Below are positions 16,151 to 25,170 of a stretch of 64,000 nucleotides of DNA, one piece after another. Each line of letters starts with the position of its first letter. The stretch's first letter is position 1. The DNA is from Paraferrimonas sedimenticola (GTDB lineage Bacteria; Pseudomonadota; Gammaproteobacteria; Enterobacterales; Shewanellaceae), in the NCBI RefSeq assembly GCF_002282855.1, contig NZ_NRIR01000008.1, positions 62,001 to 126,000 on the forward strand, written 5' to 3'. Below the pieces are notes generated by a model that had not been told where the DNA came from, searched no databases, and saw only the letters and a program-made list of their open reading frames with translations. The translations under genes and the position numbers were made by a program.

Positions 16151-16556
16151 AAGCATCGCCTCTATCCTGGTCATGACTGTCTTTAAGTTCCGTGAATTTT
16201 AGGAGCTTTGCTCGCGCCTCTCTTAGTCGAACCGCTTTTGCCTGGCAATCAGGCATCCGATGTATCGCCCCATATTCATGTAGCATCTTATCAGCGCGTC
16301 TTAACCGTAATAGTTCGTGGTGCTCAATACCGCGTTCCTCGCTAAGCTCAAACAGCTCGCGAAGCTCTTCATATTCTGCCACGCGGCTATCAAACCTTTG
16401 CTGAATCGACTTAAAGTATTCCTCTCGGTCTTTCAGCGATTCTCCGGATTTCCATGCGACCCAGTATTGCAGGCTCATAGTGATCATAACCAAACAACAA
16501 GCAATCACCGCCGTGGCAAGATCGCGCAACGACACGCCAAATTCCGCAAATTCCAT
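16140..16556 (-). CDS. Membrane-anchored protein, possible superinfection exclusion (138 aa)
   Basis: ATG at 16556 has GGGAGAGGG before it. One transmembrane helix near the N-terminus (about residues 10-32, ATAVIACCLVMITMSLQYWV) is followed by ~105 residues of charged coiled coil in the cytoplasm. It is a lone minus-strand gene between the repressor and the recombination operon, the kind of position where lysogenic-conversion or exclusion genes are found. Function unknown. Confidence 0.6.
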   Translation of the reverse strand: MEFAEFGVSLRDLATAVIACCLVMITMSLQYWVAWKSGESLKDREEYFKSIQQRFDSRVAEYEELRELFELSEERGIEHHELLRLRRADKMLHEYGAIHRMPDCQAKAVRLREARAKLLKFTELKDSHDQDRGDASNQ

Positions 16557-16708
16557 TTCAACCCTCTCCCAGCTGGCGTGCAGCTTTGGTCCCAATGTGA
16601 CTAATTATTAACCATTTTTTAATCATGAGCGACATTTTAGAATACACTAAATAACAAAACGGAATATCAAATCCATAGTTATAACTAATCGTTATAGATG
16701 TTAATTGG

Positions 16709-17953
16709 ATGCTCAAAAAGCAATCATCTAAGCTTTATAGGTTACTTAAAAGTATCCAAGAGGCAAAAGCAGTGACTAATGTGTATCGAGCGGTATTTGA
16801 ACCCCTAAAGAAAGCGCCCAGTAATGTGATCACTATCTCCTATTCCAGCATAGAGGCTAACGGCCAGTCTGATGCCCAGCAAAAGGCTAGAGCTCTTTTG
16901 ACTCGAGAAGGTGTTAACCCTGCTCACTACAAGAAAGTAAAGATCACTCAGCAGCGCTCGTTAGAGCTTGACGCTAACCCTCTAACTGAAGAACCAGACA
17001 ATGCTAAGTCAGCTGGCACAGGGAACGTGCCTACAGCTGAACCAGCAGAAGAACCTACCCAAGAAGACCTAATTCAAGCCGAGATAGCCACGCTGAATGA
17101 ACGCCTAGCGAAACTAGGCCCAGGTGAAAGCTTTTACATCGACGGTTTGAATGACGAGGTGTATCACGGCTGCGATGGCGTTTCCTGCTCCAAGCTCAAA
17201 CTCTTTATCGACTGTCAGGCGAAATACAAAGCCAAATACATCGACGGTCTGATCCCGCCACCGGAAAAAGCTTACTTCGATTTTGGCAAAGCCGTTCATG
17301 CGCTCTTACTTGAGCCGCATCGCATGGACACTGATTTTGTGCTGCAGCCTGAAACTATCAAAGTTCGTCGAGGTAAAGCTTGGGATGAATTCAAAGCCGA
17401 AGCGGATGCGAATTTTCAAATCGTTTTAAACCAGAAGCAATGGGATGACCTGAAACTGGTTTGCCGCTCGATAGAGTCATGCGAACAGGCGCAGGCAATG
17501 GTTAGCGGTGGCGTTGCCGAACGCAGCTACTTCAAGCGTGATGCTGAGACAGATCTGATTGTTAAGGTGCGCCCTGACTACCAAAACGAAGGGCTGCTGA
17601 TTGATGTGAAAACGTCAGACAGCGCCAACCCACGCTTTGTAAAACCGAAGTTCAAAAAGCTGGGCTACCACATTCAAGACGCCATGTATCTCGATGTTAG
17701 CGGGGCTGAAGAGTTCGCCTTTCTAGTTATTGAATCTAGTGCGCCATTCGTTATCACTCCCCGCGTTGAAATGGAAAATCCAGTTCGCCGTTTGGGTTAT
17801 CTCAAATACCGCAAAGCGATGCGTGAATTAGCCTGGGCGCTGACGGTTGACGACTGGGCTACTTACACCGATCCCGCTGAGTGTGTGGTGATTGGCCTTA
17901 CTGAGTACGAAGAGCGCGAGCTTGCGGCTTTAGAAAGCCAAATAGCCGCGTAG
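16709..17953 (+). CDS. recE: RecE-like exonuclease VIII (PD-(D/E)XK)
   Basis: A 414-aa protein. Residues ~155-400 match the RecE/PDDEXK phage exonuclease family: YHGCDGVSCSKLKLF, a FDFGKAVHALLLEP segment with the conserved His, then VRPDYQNEGLLIDVKT supplying the metal-binding Asp and the Asp-x-Lys pair. RecE degrades one strand of duplex ends to make 3' tails for RecT annealing. The first ~130 residues are an extra N-terminal part with an acidic Pro/Ala/Glu linker. RecT follows 9 nt downstream. Confidence 0.85.
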   Translation: MLKKQSSKLYRLLKSIQEAKAVTNVYRAVFEPLKKAPSNVITISYSSIEANGQSDAQQKARALLTREGVNPAHYKKVKITQQRSLELDANPLTEEPDNAKSAGTGNVPTAEPAEEPTQEDLIQAEIATLNERLAKLGPGESFYIDGLNDEVYHGCDGVSCSKLKLFIDCQAKYKAKYIDGLIPPPEKAYFDFGKAVHALLLEPHRMDTDFVLQPETIKVRRGKAWDEFKAEADANFQIVLNQKQWDDLKLVCRSIESCEQAQAMVSGGVAERSYFKRDAETDLIVKVRPDYQNEGLLIDVKTSDSANPRFVKPKFKKLGYHIQDAMYLDVSGAEEFAFLVIESSAPFVITPRVEMENPVRRLGYLKYRKAMRELAWALTVDDWATYTDPAECVVIGLTEYEERELAALESQIAA

Positions 17954-17962
17954 GAGGTTGTT

Positions 17963-18862
17963 ATGTCTGCCGCACAAAATAATAAAGTTGTGAGCCTATG
18001 GAAAGACGAACCGGCGAACCAGCCGCTTGTCAGTCGTGGGCTAGACGAATCGGGCTGGAATGCTCTGTGTACGTCAATATTTCCCGGCGCTTCCCACGAC
18101 AGCATTTTGCTCGCTGTGGATTACTGCCGCGCCCGAGAAATGGACATTATGATGAAGCCGGTCCACATCGTCCCGATGTATATCAAGGACGCGCAAACCA
18201 ACCAGAAAGGCTATCGCGATGTGATTATGCCCGGTGTTGGAATGTACCGGATTCAAGCTGCCCGTTCGGGCGACTATGCCGGTGCGGATCAACCGCAGTT
18301 CGGTCCAACCATCACCGAAGAGTTCACCGACAAGCAAGGCAAGCCGGTAACGGTGAGTTATCCCGAGTGGGCTTGTTACACCGTCTACAAACTTGTTGGT
18401 GGTAGTCGCGTACCGTTTAGCGCGACTGAGTTCTGGCGCGAGAACTACGCGACCATGGGCGCTACCAATTGCCCTAACGCCATGTGGCAAAAGCGACCAG
18501 CAGGTCAGCTACTCAAATGCGCAGAATCGCAAGCGCTTCGCCGTGCCTGGCCCGAGATTGGTCAACAGCCGACCTATGAAGAAATGGAAGGCAAGACCTA
18601 CCACGAAGAGAAAGAAATCAATCCAGCACCTAAGACCAAGCTTGATGAAGTTGTGGCGGACGCTAACGAAGCGGCGAACGTCGAGAACGAGCAATCGGTG
18701 ATGGATCTTGCTTTTCGAATTTCCGAAAGCGAAAGCCAAAAAGAACTGGCCAACGTGGGCCTTGAAATTAAGAAGCTCAAAGAAGCTGGCAAGCTCTCAG
18801 CAGCCGATTTAACCAAATTACAAAAGGCTTACCAAAGCCGTCTTATAACCATGAAGGGCTAG
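17963..18862 (+). CDS. bet: RecT/Bet-family single-strand annealing protein
   Basis: A 299-aa recombinase that anneals complementary single strands during phage recombination. Recognisable segments include AVDYCRAREMDIMMKPVHIV (about residues 48-67), a PGVGMYRIQAARSGDYAG region and QLLKCAESQALRRAWPE, all typical of the Bet/RecT superfamily. It forms the recombination pair with the RecE-like gene. The last ~90 residues are a charged helical tail. Confidence 0.85.
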   Translation: MSAAQNNKVVSLWKDEPANQPLVSRGLDESGWNALCTSIFPGASHDSILLAVDYCRAREMDIMMKPVHIVPMYIKDAQTNQKGYRDVIMPGVGMYRIQAARSGDYAGADQPQFGPTITEEFTDKQGKPVTVSYPEWACYTVYKLVGGSRVPFSATEFWRENYATMGATNCPNAMWQKRPAGQLLKCAESQALRRAWPEIGQQPTYEEMEGKTYHEEKEINPAPKTKLDEVVADANEAANVENEQSVMDLAFRISESESQKELANVGLEIKKLKEAGKLSAADLTKLQKAYQSRLITMKG

Positions 18863-18909
18863 GGGAAGGCTGGGAGCCGTGCGCGTTTTCAATCAAGAGG
18901 TATTAGTTC

Positions 18910-19092
18910 ATGAATATTCGACTGCTCACCCGCAAAGAAGTGGCTTACCACGTTGGAGTGTCATCAACGACGATCAGTAATTGGGTCAAGTTAGGCATTT
19001 TACCAAAACCCGTTACACGCACTGGAATGCGCCCACGCTACAGCGAAAAGCACATAAAAGCCGCTGTTAAGTATCTTAAACAGGAGCATTAG
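18910..19092 (+). CDS. Small MerR-like helix-turn-helix protein (60 aa)
   Basis: Sequence LTRKEVAYHVGVSSTTISNW (residues ~6-25) is a MerR/excisionase-type HTH followed by a basic wing with GMRPRYSEKHIKAAV. Small proteins of this type act as excisionases or operon regulators in prophages. It is on the plus strand inside the recombination operon. Confidence 0.6.
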   Translation: MNIRLLTRKEVAYHVGVSSTTISNWVKLGILPKPVTRTGMRPRYSEKHIKAAVKYLKQEH

Positions 19093-19094
19093 CC

Positions 19095-19403
19095 ATGTTT
19101 ATTACTCACCCAAAAGGCGAATCGACAAACATACGCCACACCCTAAATCTCAGTGTCGTGACCGGGATTTATCTAGATGAAAATCGCCCTAAAACCATCC
19201 AGTTTTTCTACCACAAAGACGAGTCGATCGAATGGTATCTGGATAACGCCGACGAAGCCAAGGCAGTATTTGAAGCCATTAATGCGCTGATTAAGCCGAT
19301 AGATATTTCTTCGCTGGTGGGCGGCGCCAAAGATCTCAAACCGTACAGCCTTGAAAAGGAATTCGACCATGAAACCCATTCTGACCTTGCAAGACGCACA
19401 TAG
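19095..19403 (+). CDS. Unknown phage protein (102 aa)
   Basis: Not recognised. Short beta-rich N-terminus (NIRHTLNLSVVTGIYLDE) and a helical middle (NADEAKAVFEAINALI). Its 3' end overlaps the start of the next HTH gene by 35 nt. Confidence 0.55.
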   Translation: MFITHPKGESTNIRHTLNLSVVTGIYLDENRPKTIQFFYHKDESIEWYLDNADEAKAVFEAINALIKPIDISSLVGGAKDLKPYSLEKEFDHETHSDLARRT

Positions 19404-19626
19404 ACAACTAGGGATTAGCCGCACGACATTTTGGCGGTTACGCAAAAAAGGGGTAATCCCAGACCCAATTCAAACTGGGCTCTACAAAGGAATGTACCAG
19501 GCAGCAACGATTGCAAACGTACTAAAGACTTTGGAGTTTACCGATGACCCCGAACAACCGACAGAAAATTATCAAAGCTCTAAAAGCTCACAACTTAAAA
19601 GCTTTAATACCTATTTTCGAGGCTGA
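19369..19626 (+). CDS. Helix-turn-helix protein (85 aa)
   Basis: ATG at 19369 with AAGGA 8 nt before it. HTH segment DAHRQLGISRTTFWRLRKKG (residues ~9-28) resembles AlpA/MerR-type small regulators. It overlaps both neighbours, indicating coupled translation. Could be a second regulator or excisionase of the prophage. Confidence 0.6.
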   Translation: MKPILTLQDAHRQLGISRTTFWRLRKKGVIPDPIQTGLYKGMYQAATIANVLKTLEFTDDPEQPTENYQSSKSSQLKSFNTYFRG

Positions 19627-19978
19627 AGACAGTCTTCGCTCTTTAACCATCGTTGAGCGCGAAACCATATTGAAAGCAAAAGAAAGCTTGGCAAGTTGGC
19701 CTCAAGAAGAGGAGCTGCGATCAACTGCATGGCTCAAACAAAAACTGCGTGAATCCGTCAACAAAGCGCGTCTTGAAAGCGTTCATGCCAATCAACTGCA
19801 CCCCATTGCTGTCGGTAATTGCGTACTCGTACCCCACGTTGATAAAGGGTACGCCCTGCCAGGTGGGGGTTATACAACGGATCACCTTCAAGCGGTAAAG
19901 ATTGCAACGCGCCTTTCATTAATGATGCGCCACTGCAAACCCTTCACGTTCCGAATTCCAACCAAAGGAGCGGCATGA
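19544..19978 (+). CDS. Unknown phage protein (144 aa)
   Basis: Not recognised. Helical N-terminal half (KIIKALKAHNLKALIPIFEA, then a second charged helical stretch) and a C-terminal part with GGGYTTDHLQAVKIATRL. It overlaps the preceding HTH gene by 83 nt in another frame, and the next gene by 4 nt. Confidence 0.5.
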   Translation: MTPNNRQKIIKALKAHNLKALIPIFEAEDSLRSLTIVERETILKAKESLASWPQEEELRSTAWLKQKLRESVNKARLESVHANQLHPIAVGNCVLVPHVDKGYALPGGGYTTDHLQAVKIATRLSLMMRHCKPFTFRIPTKGAA

Positions 19979-20181
19979 TGGGGGCTCAAACTACCTATAT
20001 TTGCGACCGCTGCGGAGCCAAATCGCATCGAATAATGGAGTCGCTAAAAGTATCGCTTTATTGGGGGAAGTTGTGCGCAGCTGGCGACCACACCCCTAAA
20101 AACTACACCTACTGCGGACAGTGCTTAGAGCATGTAACTAAAGTCGTAAGAGCCGCGTTTAAGGAGGCAATCAATGGCTAG
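19975..20181 (+). CDS. Small zinc-ribbon protein (68 aa)
   Basis: Two CxxC pairs, CDRCG (residues ~10-14) and CGQC (near residue 48), make a zinc ribbon. It overlaps the SSB start by 8 nt and the preceding stop by ATGA. No further function can be assigned. Confidence 0.6.
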   Translation: MMGAQTTYICDRCGAKSHRIMESLKVSLYWGKLCAAGDHTPKNYTYCGQCLEHVTKVVRAAFKEAING

Positions 20182-20779
20182 CCGAGGAATCAACAAAGTC
20201 ATCATCGTTGGTAACTTAGGGCAAGATCCTGAAGTCCGCTACATGCCGAACGGCAACGCGGTGGCTAACTTCACCGTCGCCACCAGTGAGAGCTGGAAGG
20301 ATCAACAAGGCCAACAGCAAGAGCGAACTGAGTGGCATCGCATTGTGACGTATCGCCGCTTAGCTGAAATCGCCGGGGAATATTTGCGTAAAGGCTCAAA
20401 GGTTTACCTTGAAGGCAAACTTCAAACCCGTAAATGGCAAGACCAATCGGGCCAGGACCGCTACACCACCGAGATAGTTGCGGACCAAATGCAGATGCTG
20501 GACACCCGCAACGGTACGCATTCGCCAAGCCCGGCTTACAACCAAAGCCAAGGCAATCAACAGCAACGCGGTCAGCAGCAAGGCGGGGGCAATCGCCGCC
20601 AGTCTCAGCAGCAAATGGCGGTCGATCCCCAACGACCGAACGATCCGCCACGCCAGCAGCAACCAAGGCAGCAAGGTAATCAGCAGAATCAACAGGGGAT
20701 GCTCGGACCGAACAGCAATGTCGATGACGGTTGGGATGACGATATACCGTTCGCGCCTTACCCCAGCATATTGGCTTAG
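20174..20779 (+). CDS. ssb: Single-stranded DNA-binding protein with non-terminal DDDIPF tail
   Basis: A 201-aa SSB. Residues 1-113 are the OB fold ([20 protein letters not shown]... [21 protein letters not shown]). A long Gln/Asn/Arg/Gly-rich linker follows, then the acidic tail DGWDDDIPF. In cellular SSBs the IPF is the C-terminus and docks partner proteins; here eight more residues (APYPSILA) follow before the stop. The gene belongs to the RecE/RecT operon and presumably protects single strands during recombination and replication. Confidence 0.9.
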   Translation: MASRGINKVIIVGNLGQDPEVRYMPNGNAVANFTVATSESWKDQQGQQQERTEWHRIVTYRRLAEIAGEYLRKGSKVYLEGKLQTRKWQDQSGQDRYTTEIVADQMQMLDTRNGTHSPSPAYNQSQGNQQQRGQQQGGGNRRQSQQQMAVDPQRPNDPPRQQQPRQQGNQQNQQGMLGPNSNVDDGWDDDIPFAPYPSILA

Positions 20780-20788
20780 GAGAGAATT

Positions 20789-20947
20789 ATGGACCCGATA
20801 CGTTGGCTACTGCTTTTCTTTGCGCTGTGCAGCTTCACGATTTTTGTGCCGCTCATACAAACCCTAATCAGGCAAAAAGAGAATCACACCATGCTTATCC
20901 TGGTCGCGATTATCGCACCGGCAATCATTATCTGGATAACGAAATGA
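20789..20947 (+). CDS. Tiny membrane protein (52 aa)
   Basis: ATG at 20789 with AGGAGAG immediately upstream, TGA at 20945-20947. Two hydrophobic segments (WLLLFFALCSFTIFVPLI and MLILVAIIAPAIIIWI) separated by a short charged turn. It starts 10 nt after the SSB stop and overlaps the next gene by ATGA. Function unknown. Confidence 0.6.
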   Translation: MDPIRWLLLFFALCSFTIFVPLIQTLIRQKENHTMLILVAIIAPAIIIWITK

Positions 20948-21165
20948 AGACTGACACCTTAAGTAAATGCTTTGTCGAAACCGCCGCGTTAATTCAGGAG
21001 TTGCGCCAAGCAATACGTGAGAAACGTTCAAACCAAAACTTAATGGTTCTGGCTGCGCAGCTAGATTGGAAGAAAGACTGGCTTGGGCATGAAGTGGGAA
21101 AAGTCGTGGACCATCATCGAGAAGCCAGAAAGCAACTGGCTTGCCACCTCGCTGAAAAGAAATGA
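20944..21165 (+). CDS. Small helical phage protein (73 aa)
   Basis: ATG at 20944 overlaps the previous stop (ATGA). A longer open frame exists upstream but it reads through the membrane-protein gene and is not protein-like. Sequence MKTDTLSKCFVETAALIQEL..., helical and basic. It is coupled again by ATGA to the next gene. Function unknown. Confidence 0.6.
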   Translation: MKTDTLSKCFVETAALIQELRQAIREKRSNQNLMVLAAQLDWKKDWLGHEVGKVVDHHREARKQLACHLAEKK

Positions 21166-21320
21166 CCGAGTACGCTCATGAATTGCTGGACTATGTGATG
21201 GCGTTTAACCGTGTTTCACAAGCCGAAGCGGAAAAGTATTTGGACGATAACACCGATGGGCTTTGGCGGCTGCGAACCGAACCGTTACCGATGGATGGCG
21301 TGATATACGAACAGGATTAA
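21162..21320 (+). CDS. Small phage protein (52 aa), last of the operon
   Basis: ATG at 21162 overlaps the preceding TGA; TAA at 21318-21320. Sequence MTEYAHELLDYVMAFNRVSQ..., acidic, with an UBA-like or helical hairpin feel. A strong terminator follows 22 nt later. Function unknown. Confidence 0.6.
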   Translation: MTEYAHELLDYVMAFNRVSQAEAEKYLDDNTDGLWRLRTEPLPMDGVIYEQD

Positions 21321-21342
21321 CAACGAATGCTTGCAGAGCTTT

Positions 21343-21367
21343 GCCCCCTTGAGAGGGGGCTTTTTTT
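21343..21367 (+). terminator. Rho-independent terminator of the recombination operon
   Basis: Stem GCCCCC/GGGGGC (21343-21348 and 21355-21360, 6-nt loop) followed by seven T. It separates the rightward operon from the convergent integrase gene. Confidence 0.9.
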
Positions 21368-21376
21368 GCGTGCGTT

Positions 21377-22633
21377 TTACCAAGCTTTGCGTAGAGGCAC
21401 TACCACATTGAGCGCGTCAGGTTGGCGTAACTCTTCTAATCTAGCCCACCACTTTGAATACGCTTCCGCTTGAGGCTTTAGGTATTCGCTTTTGTCGTAT
21501 ACCGCACGAACCCCGGTGATTGAGTGGCCCAACATGATTTCAGCAATATCTGTTGTCGTAAAGTCAGAGAAGTTCGTTCGGGCCGTTCGGCGTAGGTCGT
21601 GTGCTGTGAAGTGGGCGATTTCACCACCATGCTCTTTGATCCAGGCGATTGCCATTTGTGAAGCCCTGTGCGTATGAAAGTACACTTTACCCAATGGGTC
21701 GCCCCATCGTGTCGTTATGAGTCGATCTCCGGGGTATCGGTCGAGCATAGCCTGAAGGAATGGCTTCCACTCGTCGATAATTGGATGAATTAAATCTTTC
21801 TTGGTTTTCTTACCCGCTTTGTGGGAGTTCGCAGGAATTCGCCAAACTTGCGTATCCATATTGAACCAACTTTTGAAAGAACGACAAAGCTCTGCCCCGC
21901 GACAACCGGTATACAAAAGGAACAATAGAGTATCGCTATGTTGACGCTCCAAATCCCCACTGTCACAAGCGCGAAGTAACCAATGCAGTTCGGTGCGATT
22001 TAGTACACGATCGCAACTGTTTAGGACCACGCCAAGATCATCACCAGCACGAACATGCACTAGAGGATTGTCATCGCATATTTGGCGCTTGAGCGCCCAC
22101 CGAAGGCAATTGCGCATAAAGGACAGTGTGGCCGATGCTGTTGGTGGGGTTTTTGCAGCGATACCATCAAACACGTCCATCCACTCCCACAGCCTAATAG
22201 AGTTCACATATCGCTCACCCAATATCGGCTTAACGTGTCTGTCGTACTGGTAAACCAGTAACTTCGGATTTTGCAACTCCCCTTCGACTTTGGCCTTGTA
22301 GTAGCGATGGAAAGTCTCATTCAGCGTGAGCTCGTCACTATTCTTTTTGCGCTCGTTATCTTGCCATTTAGCAGGGTCGAATCCTTCATCACGGACCTGT
22401 TGTAGTACACGGTGTTTTCGGCGTGCCTCCGCCAATGAAAGCTCAGGATAGCTCCCAATTCGCAATCGCTGCATTTCCATAATTTCGCCGCGCTTGCTTT
22501 TTAATCGGTAGCGATATTGGAACGTGATAGCTCCCAACGCACTAACGCGAACACTTAGCCCTTGTTTATCAGCCTTTTCAAAAGGCTTCGTAGGCTTTAG
22601 ATGGATACTTTTGAGGTATGAATCTGTAAGCAT
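21377..22633 (-). CDS. int: Prophage tyrosine integrase
   Basis: ATG at 22633 is preferred, with GAGGATT before it. The N-terminal ~90 residues are the arm-binding DUF4102-type domain of P4-like integrases (LSVRVSALGAITFQYRYRLK). The catalytic domain shows LYTGCRGAEL (Arg I), TAHDLRRTARTNF (His-x-x-Arg) and LGHSITGVRAVYD with the final Tyr. It catalyses site-specific integration and excision. It ends the prophage and lies 152 bp from the truncated radC, which is the inferred attachment gene. Confidence 0.9.
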   Translation of the reverse strand: MLTDSYLKSIHLKPTKPFEKADKQGLSVRVSALGAITFQYRYRLKSKRGEIMEMQRLRIGSYPELSLAEARRKHRVLQQVRDEGFDPAKWQDNERKKNSDELTLNETFHRYYKAKVEGELQNPKLLVYQYDRHVKPILGERYVNSIRLWEWMDVFDGIAAKTPPTASATLSFMRNCLRWALKRQICDDNPLVHVRAGDDLGVVLNSCDRVLNRTELHWLLRACDSGDLERQHSDTLLFLLYTGCRGAELCRSFKSWFNMDTQVWRIPANSHKAGKKTKKDLIHPIIDEWKPFLQAMLDRYPGDRLITTRWGDPLGKVYFHTHRASQMAIAWIKEHGGEIAHFTAHDLRRTARTNFSDFTTTDIAEIMLGHSITGVRAVYDKSEYLKPQAEAYSKWWARLEELRQPDALNVVVPLRKAW

Positions 22634-22784
22634 GGTCGAATCCTCAGTTTTGGTACACTGATTGGTACACAAATCTATTTTTCACCCGTTGATAAATACT
22701 GCTGAATTACTGAAGTTTTTTGTTTCAGTTACAGCTAACCATAGGCTTTAGCTAGGTTTTCTGCTGAATCTGAAACAAACAAAG

Positions 22785-23348
22785 TCAGAAAATAGCGAAA
22801 GAAACTGATTTGTTATCCAACTGTTGCTTTTGCACTAAAATAAGAGCCGCTGCTCGCTTTTCCAGCACGATTTTTACCACTTCGCGCGGATAAACCGCTG
22901 CGGCGTTAATTGTGCCCTCGAAAACTGGCTGAAATTCAATCACTCGATGCTGGTTATCCAGCAATAGTAGTGCAAACACCTCGCGGTCTTTGTGGCTTAG
23001 CTTTTGTTGTAAGAAGCGTTTAGTGTGCTCGGGCGAGGTTAGCGGCTGGCTGCCTTTGACTTCCGAATAAGCCAAACGCGAGCCAAGTTCTAACGCCGCC
23101 AGTAAACACGCGATTCTAGCAGGGCCTAAGCCATTAACTCGACGCAACTGGCTTTGGCTTGAGCTGGTGAGTCCGGCAAGGCCATCAAGCTCGTTGAGAA
23201 TTGAGCGCGCTAGTGACACCGCACTTTGCCCCTTGGTGCCGCTACCAAGCAACAAAGCTAATAACTCGGCGTCGCTCAGGGCTGAGGCCCCCATATTCAA
23301 CAGGCGCTCTCTGGGCCCTTCTCCCTTTGGCCAATCCCTTATTGCCAT
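22785..23348 (-). pseudogene. radC: radC, 3' end replaced at the prophage junction
   Basis: The start at 23348 has GGAGAAGGG before it. Residues 1-171 are a normal RadC: helix-hairpin-helix N-terminus (LSDAELLALLLGSGTKG, VNGLGPARIA) and the beginning of the JAMM domain (VYPREVVK, AAALIL). The expected HNHPSG zinc motif and the following ~45 residues are absent; the frame instead ends with 16 unrelated residues. At 187 aa it is ~35 shorter than typical RadC. The simplest reading is prophage integration within radC near 22836, with the catalytic 3' half at the other prophage end outside this window. It is divergent from coaBC. Confidence 0.85.
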
Positions 23349-23461
23349 CCCTTCTCCTTGGGTCGCGTCCACAATTCCTTTGCAATTAAAGGTAGTGCAT
23401 TTCGAAACCATCGGCGGCTGTGGTATGTTAAGCCGCAATAAAAGCCAACCAAATTAGTCCT

Positions 23462-24658
23462 ATGAGCTTAGCCAATAAGAAAATTTTGCTGGGTATTGGC
23501 GGTGGTGTCGCTGCCTACAAGTGCGCAGAACTGACCCGTCAGCTGAGCAAGGCCGGCGCCGAAGTCCGAGTCGTCATGAGCAAAAGCGCTACTGAATTTA
23601 TTACGCCGCTGACGCTACAAGCCCTGTCGGGTAATCCAGTCGGATTAGATTTGCTCGACCCGGCCGCAGAAGCCGCCATGGGACACATAGAATTGGCCAA
23701 ATGGGCTAATGCCTATGTCATTGCCCCTGCCACCGCCAATTTGCTAGCGCGTATGAGCGCGGGCATGGCCGATGAGCTGATTACTACCGCAGCTCTGGCC
23801 ACTGATGCGCCAGTGGCTGTGTGTCCGGCAATGAATCAACAGATGTATCGCCACGCCGCCACTCAAGCCAACCTTGAGACCTTAAAAAGCCGTGGGGTTC
23901 ATATCTTTGGCCCAGCCAGCGGTGAGCAAGCCTGTGGCGATGTGGGCCCAGGTCGCATGATTGAGCCGGAGCAAATTGTTGAGCAGCTGCAAGGCCTGTT
24001 CGTCGAGCCTGTATTAAATGGCGTGAGCCTGCTGATTACCGCGGGCCCTACCCAAGAAGCCTTAGACCCGGTGCGCTATCTGACTAACAAGAGCTCAGGC
24101 AAAATGGGCTATGCCTTGGCTGAGCAAGCCGTCGCCCTTGGTGCGAATGTCACTCTGGTTAGCGGCCCTGTGAGCTTGGCCGCTCCAGCCGGCGTTAAGC
24201 GCATTTCGGTGGAATCAGCTGCAGACATGCACCAAGCGGTGATGGCCGAGGTTGAGGCCCATCAAGTATTTATTGGCTGCGCTGCAGTGGCTGATTACCG
24301 CCCGGTGAGTGCTGCCGAGCAAAAGATTAAAAAGAGCAACGCCGAGATGAGCCTTGAGCTAGTGCGCAATCCAGACATTTTGGCGGATGTTGCCAAGCAT
24401 GCTAAGCGTCCCTTCACCGTAGGTTTTGCCGCTGAGACTAATGACGTTGAGACCTACGCGCGCGGCAAGTTAGAGCGCAAAAATCTGGATATGATTGCCG
24501 CTAATGACGTATCAAAGGCCGGACAAGGCTTTAATGCGGATACCAATGCGCTCACCGTCTATTGGAAAGACGGCGAGCGTGCGCTAGCGCATGGACACAA
24601 ACGGCAGATTGCTCGACAATTGCTGCAACTGATTCAATCACACCTTCAATCAAAATAA
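23462..24658 (+). CDS. coaBC: Bifunctional phosphopantothenoylcysteine decarboxylase/synthetase
   Basis: A 398-aa enzyme of coenzyme A synthesis. The N-terminal CoaC flavoprotein domain (residues ~1-185) shows [14 protein letters not shown], the catalytic His in [10 protein letters not shown] and the [10 protein letters not shown] motif. The C-terminal CoaB domain (~186-398) shows [20 protein letters not shown] and the KIKK motif. It joins cysteine to phosphopantothenate and decarboxylates the product. Divergent from radC with a 113-bp shared promoter region; dut follows 17 nt downstream, the usual gammaproteobacterial order. Confidence 0.97.
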   Translation: MSLANKKILLGIGGGVAAYKCAELTRQLSKAGAEVRVVMSKSATEFITPLTLQALSGNPVGLDLLDPAAEAAMGHIELAKWANAYVIAPATANLLARMSAGMADELITTAALATDAPVAVCPAMNQQMYRHAATQANLETLKSRGVHIFGPASGEQACGDVGPGRMIEPEQIVEQLQGLFVEPVLNGVSLLITAGPTQEALDPVRYLTNKSSGKMGYALAEQAVALGANVTLVSGPVSLAAPAGVKRISVESAADMHQAVMAEVEAHQVFIGCAAVADYRPVSAAEQKIKKSNAEMSLELVRNPDILADVAKHAKRPFTVGFAAETNDVETYARGKLERKNLDMIAANDVSKAGQGFNADTNALTVYWKDGERALAHGHKRQIARQLLQLIQSHLQSK

Positions 24659-24675
24659 ACAAAGACGACTGATCG

Positions 24676-25134
24676 ATGAAAACGCCTATCGAAGTTAAGA
24701 TTCTAGATTCTCGCATTGGAAGCGAGTACCCACTTCCACAATACGCAACTCCAGGCTCAGCCGGTATGGATTTGCGCGCCGTATTGGATGAGTCACTGAC
24801 CATTCAACCTGGCGAAACCAAGCTATTGCCAACCGGTATCGCTATCCACGTAGCCGACCCAGGTTTGGCGGCGGTGATTTTGCCGCGCAGTGGATTGGGC
24901 CACAAACACGGTATTGTGCTGGGTAATCTTGTGGGTCTTATCGACTCGGATTATCAAGGTCAGCTAATGGTGTCTTGCTGGAATCGCGGTCAGAGCGAGT
25001 TCACCATTGAGCCTGGTGATCGCATCGCACAGCTGGTTTTTGTACCAGTTGTGCAAGCCGAGTTTAAAGTTGTCGACGAATTTGCCGATTCAGAAAGAGG
25101 AAGCGGTGGTTTTGGCCATTCAGGTACCAAGTAA
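24676..25134 (+). CDS. dut: dUTP diphosphatase
   Basis: A 152-aa trimeric dUTPase that hydrolyses dUTP to dUMP, preventing uracil incorporation. All five motifs are visible: [41 protein letters not shown] and the C-terminal [10 protein letters not shown]. It is cotranscribed with coaBC and slmA. Confidence 0.98.
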   Translation: MKTPIEVKILDSRIGSEYPLPQYATPGSAGMDLRAVLDESLTIQPGETKLLPTGIAIHVADPGLAAVILPRSGLGHKHGIVLGNLVGLIDSDYQGQLMVSCWNRGQSEFTIEPGDRIAQLVFVPVVQAEFKVVDEFADSERGSGGFGHSGTK

Positions 25135-25170
25135 CAACAACCGCTAAGTCATCAAGGAAGTAATAACAAC

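Noticed and set aside
20434-20867. Open frames on both strands overlapping ssb
   Set aside because: They arise from the Gln/Arg-rich low-complexity linker; the SSB frame itself has an unmistakable OB fold and tail.
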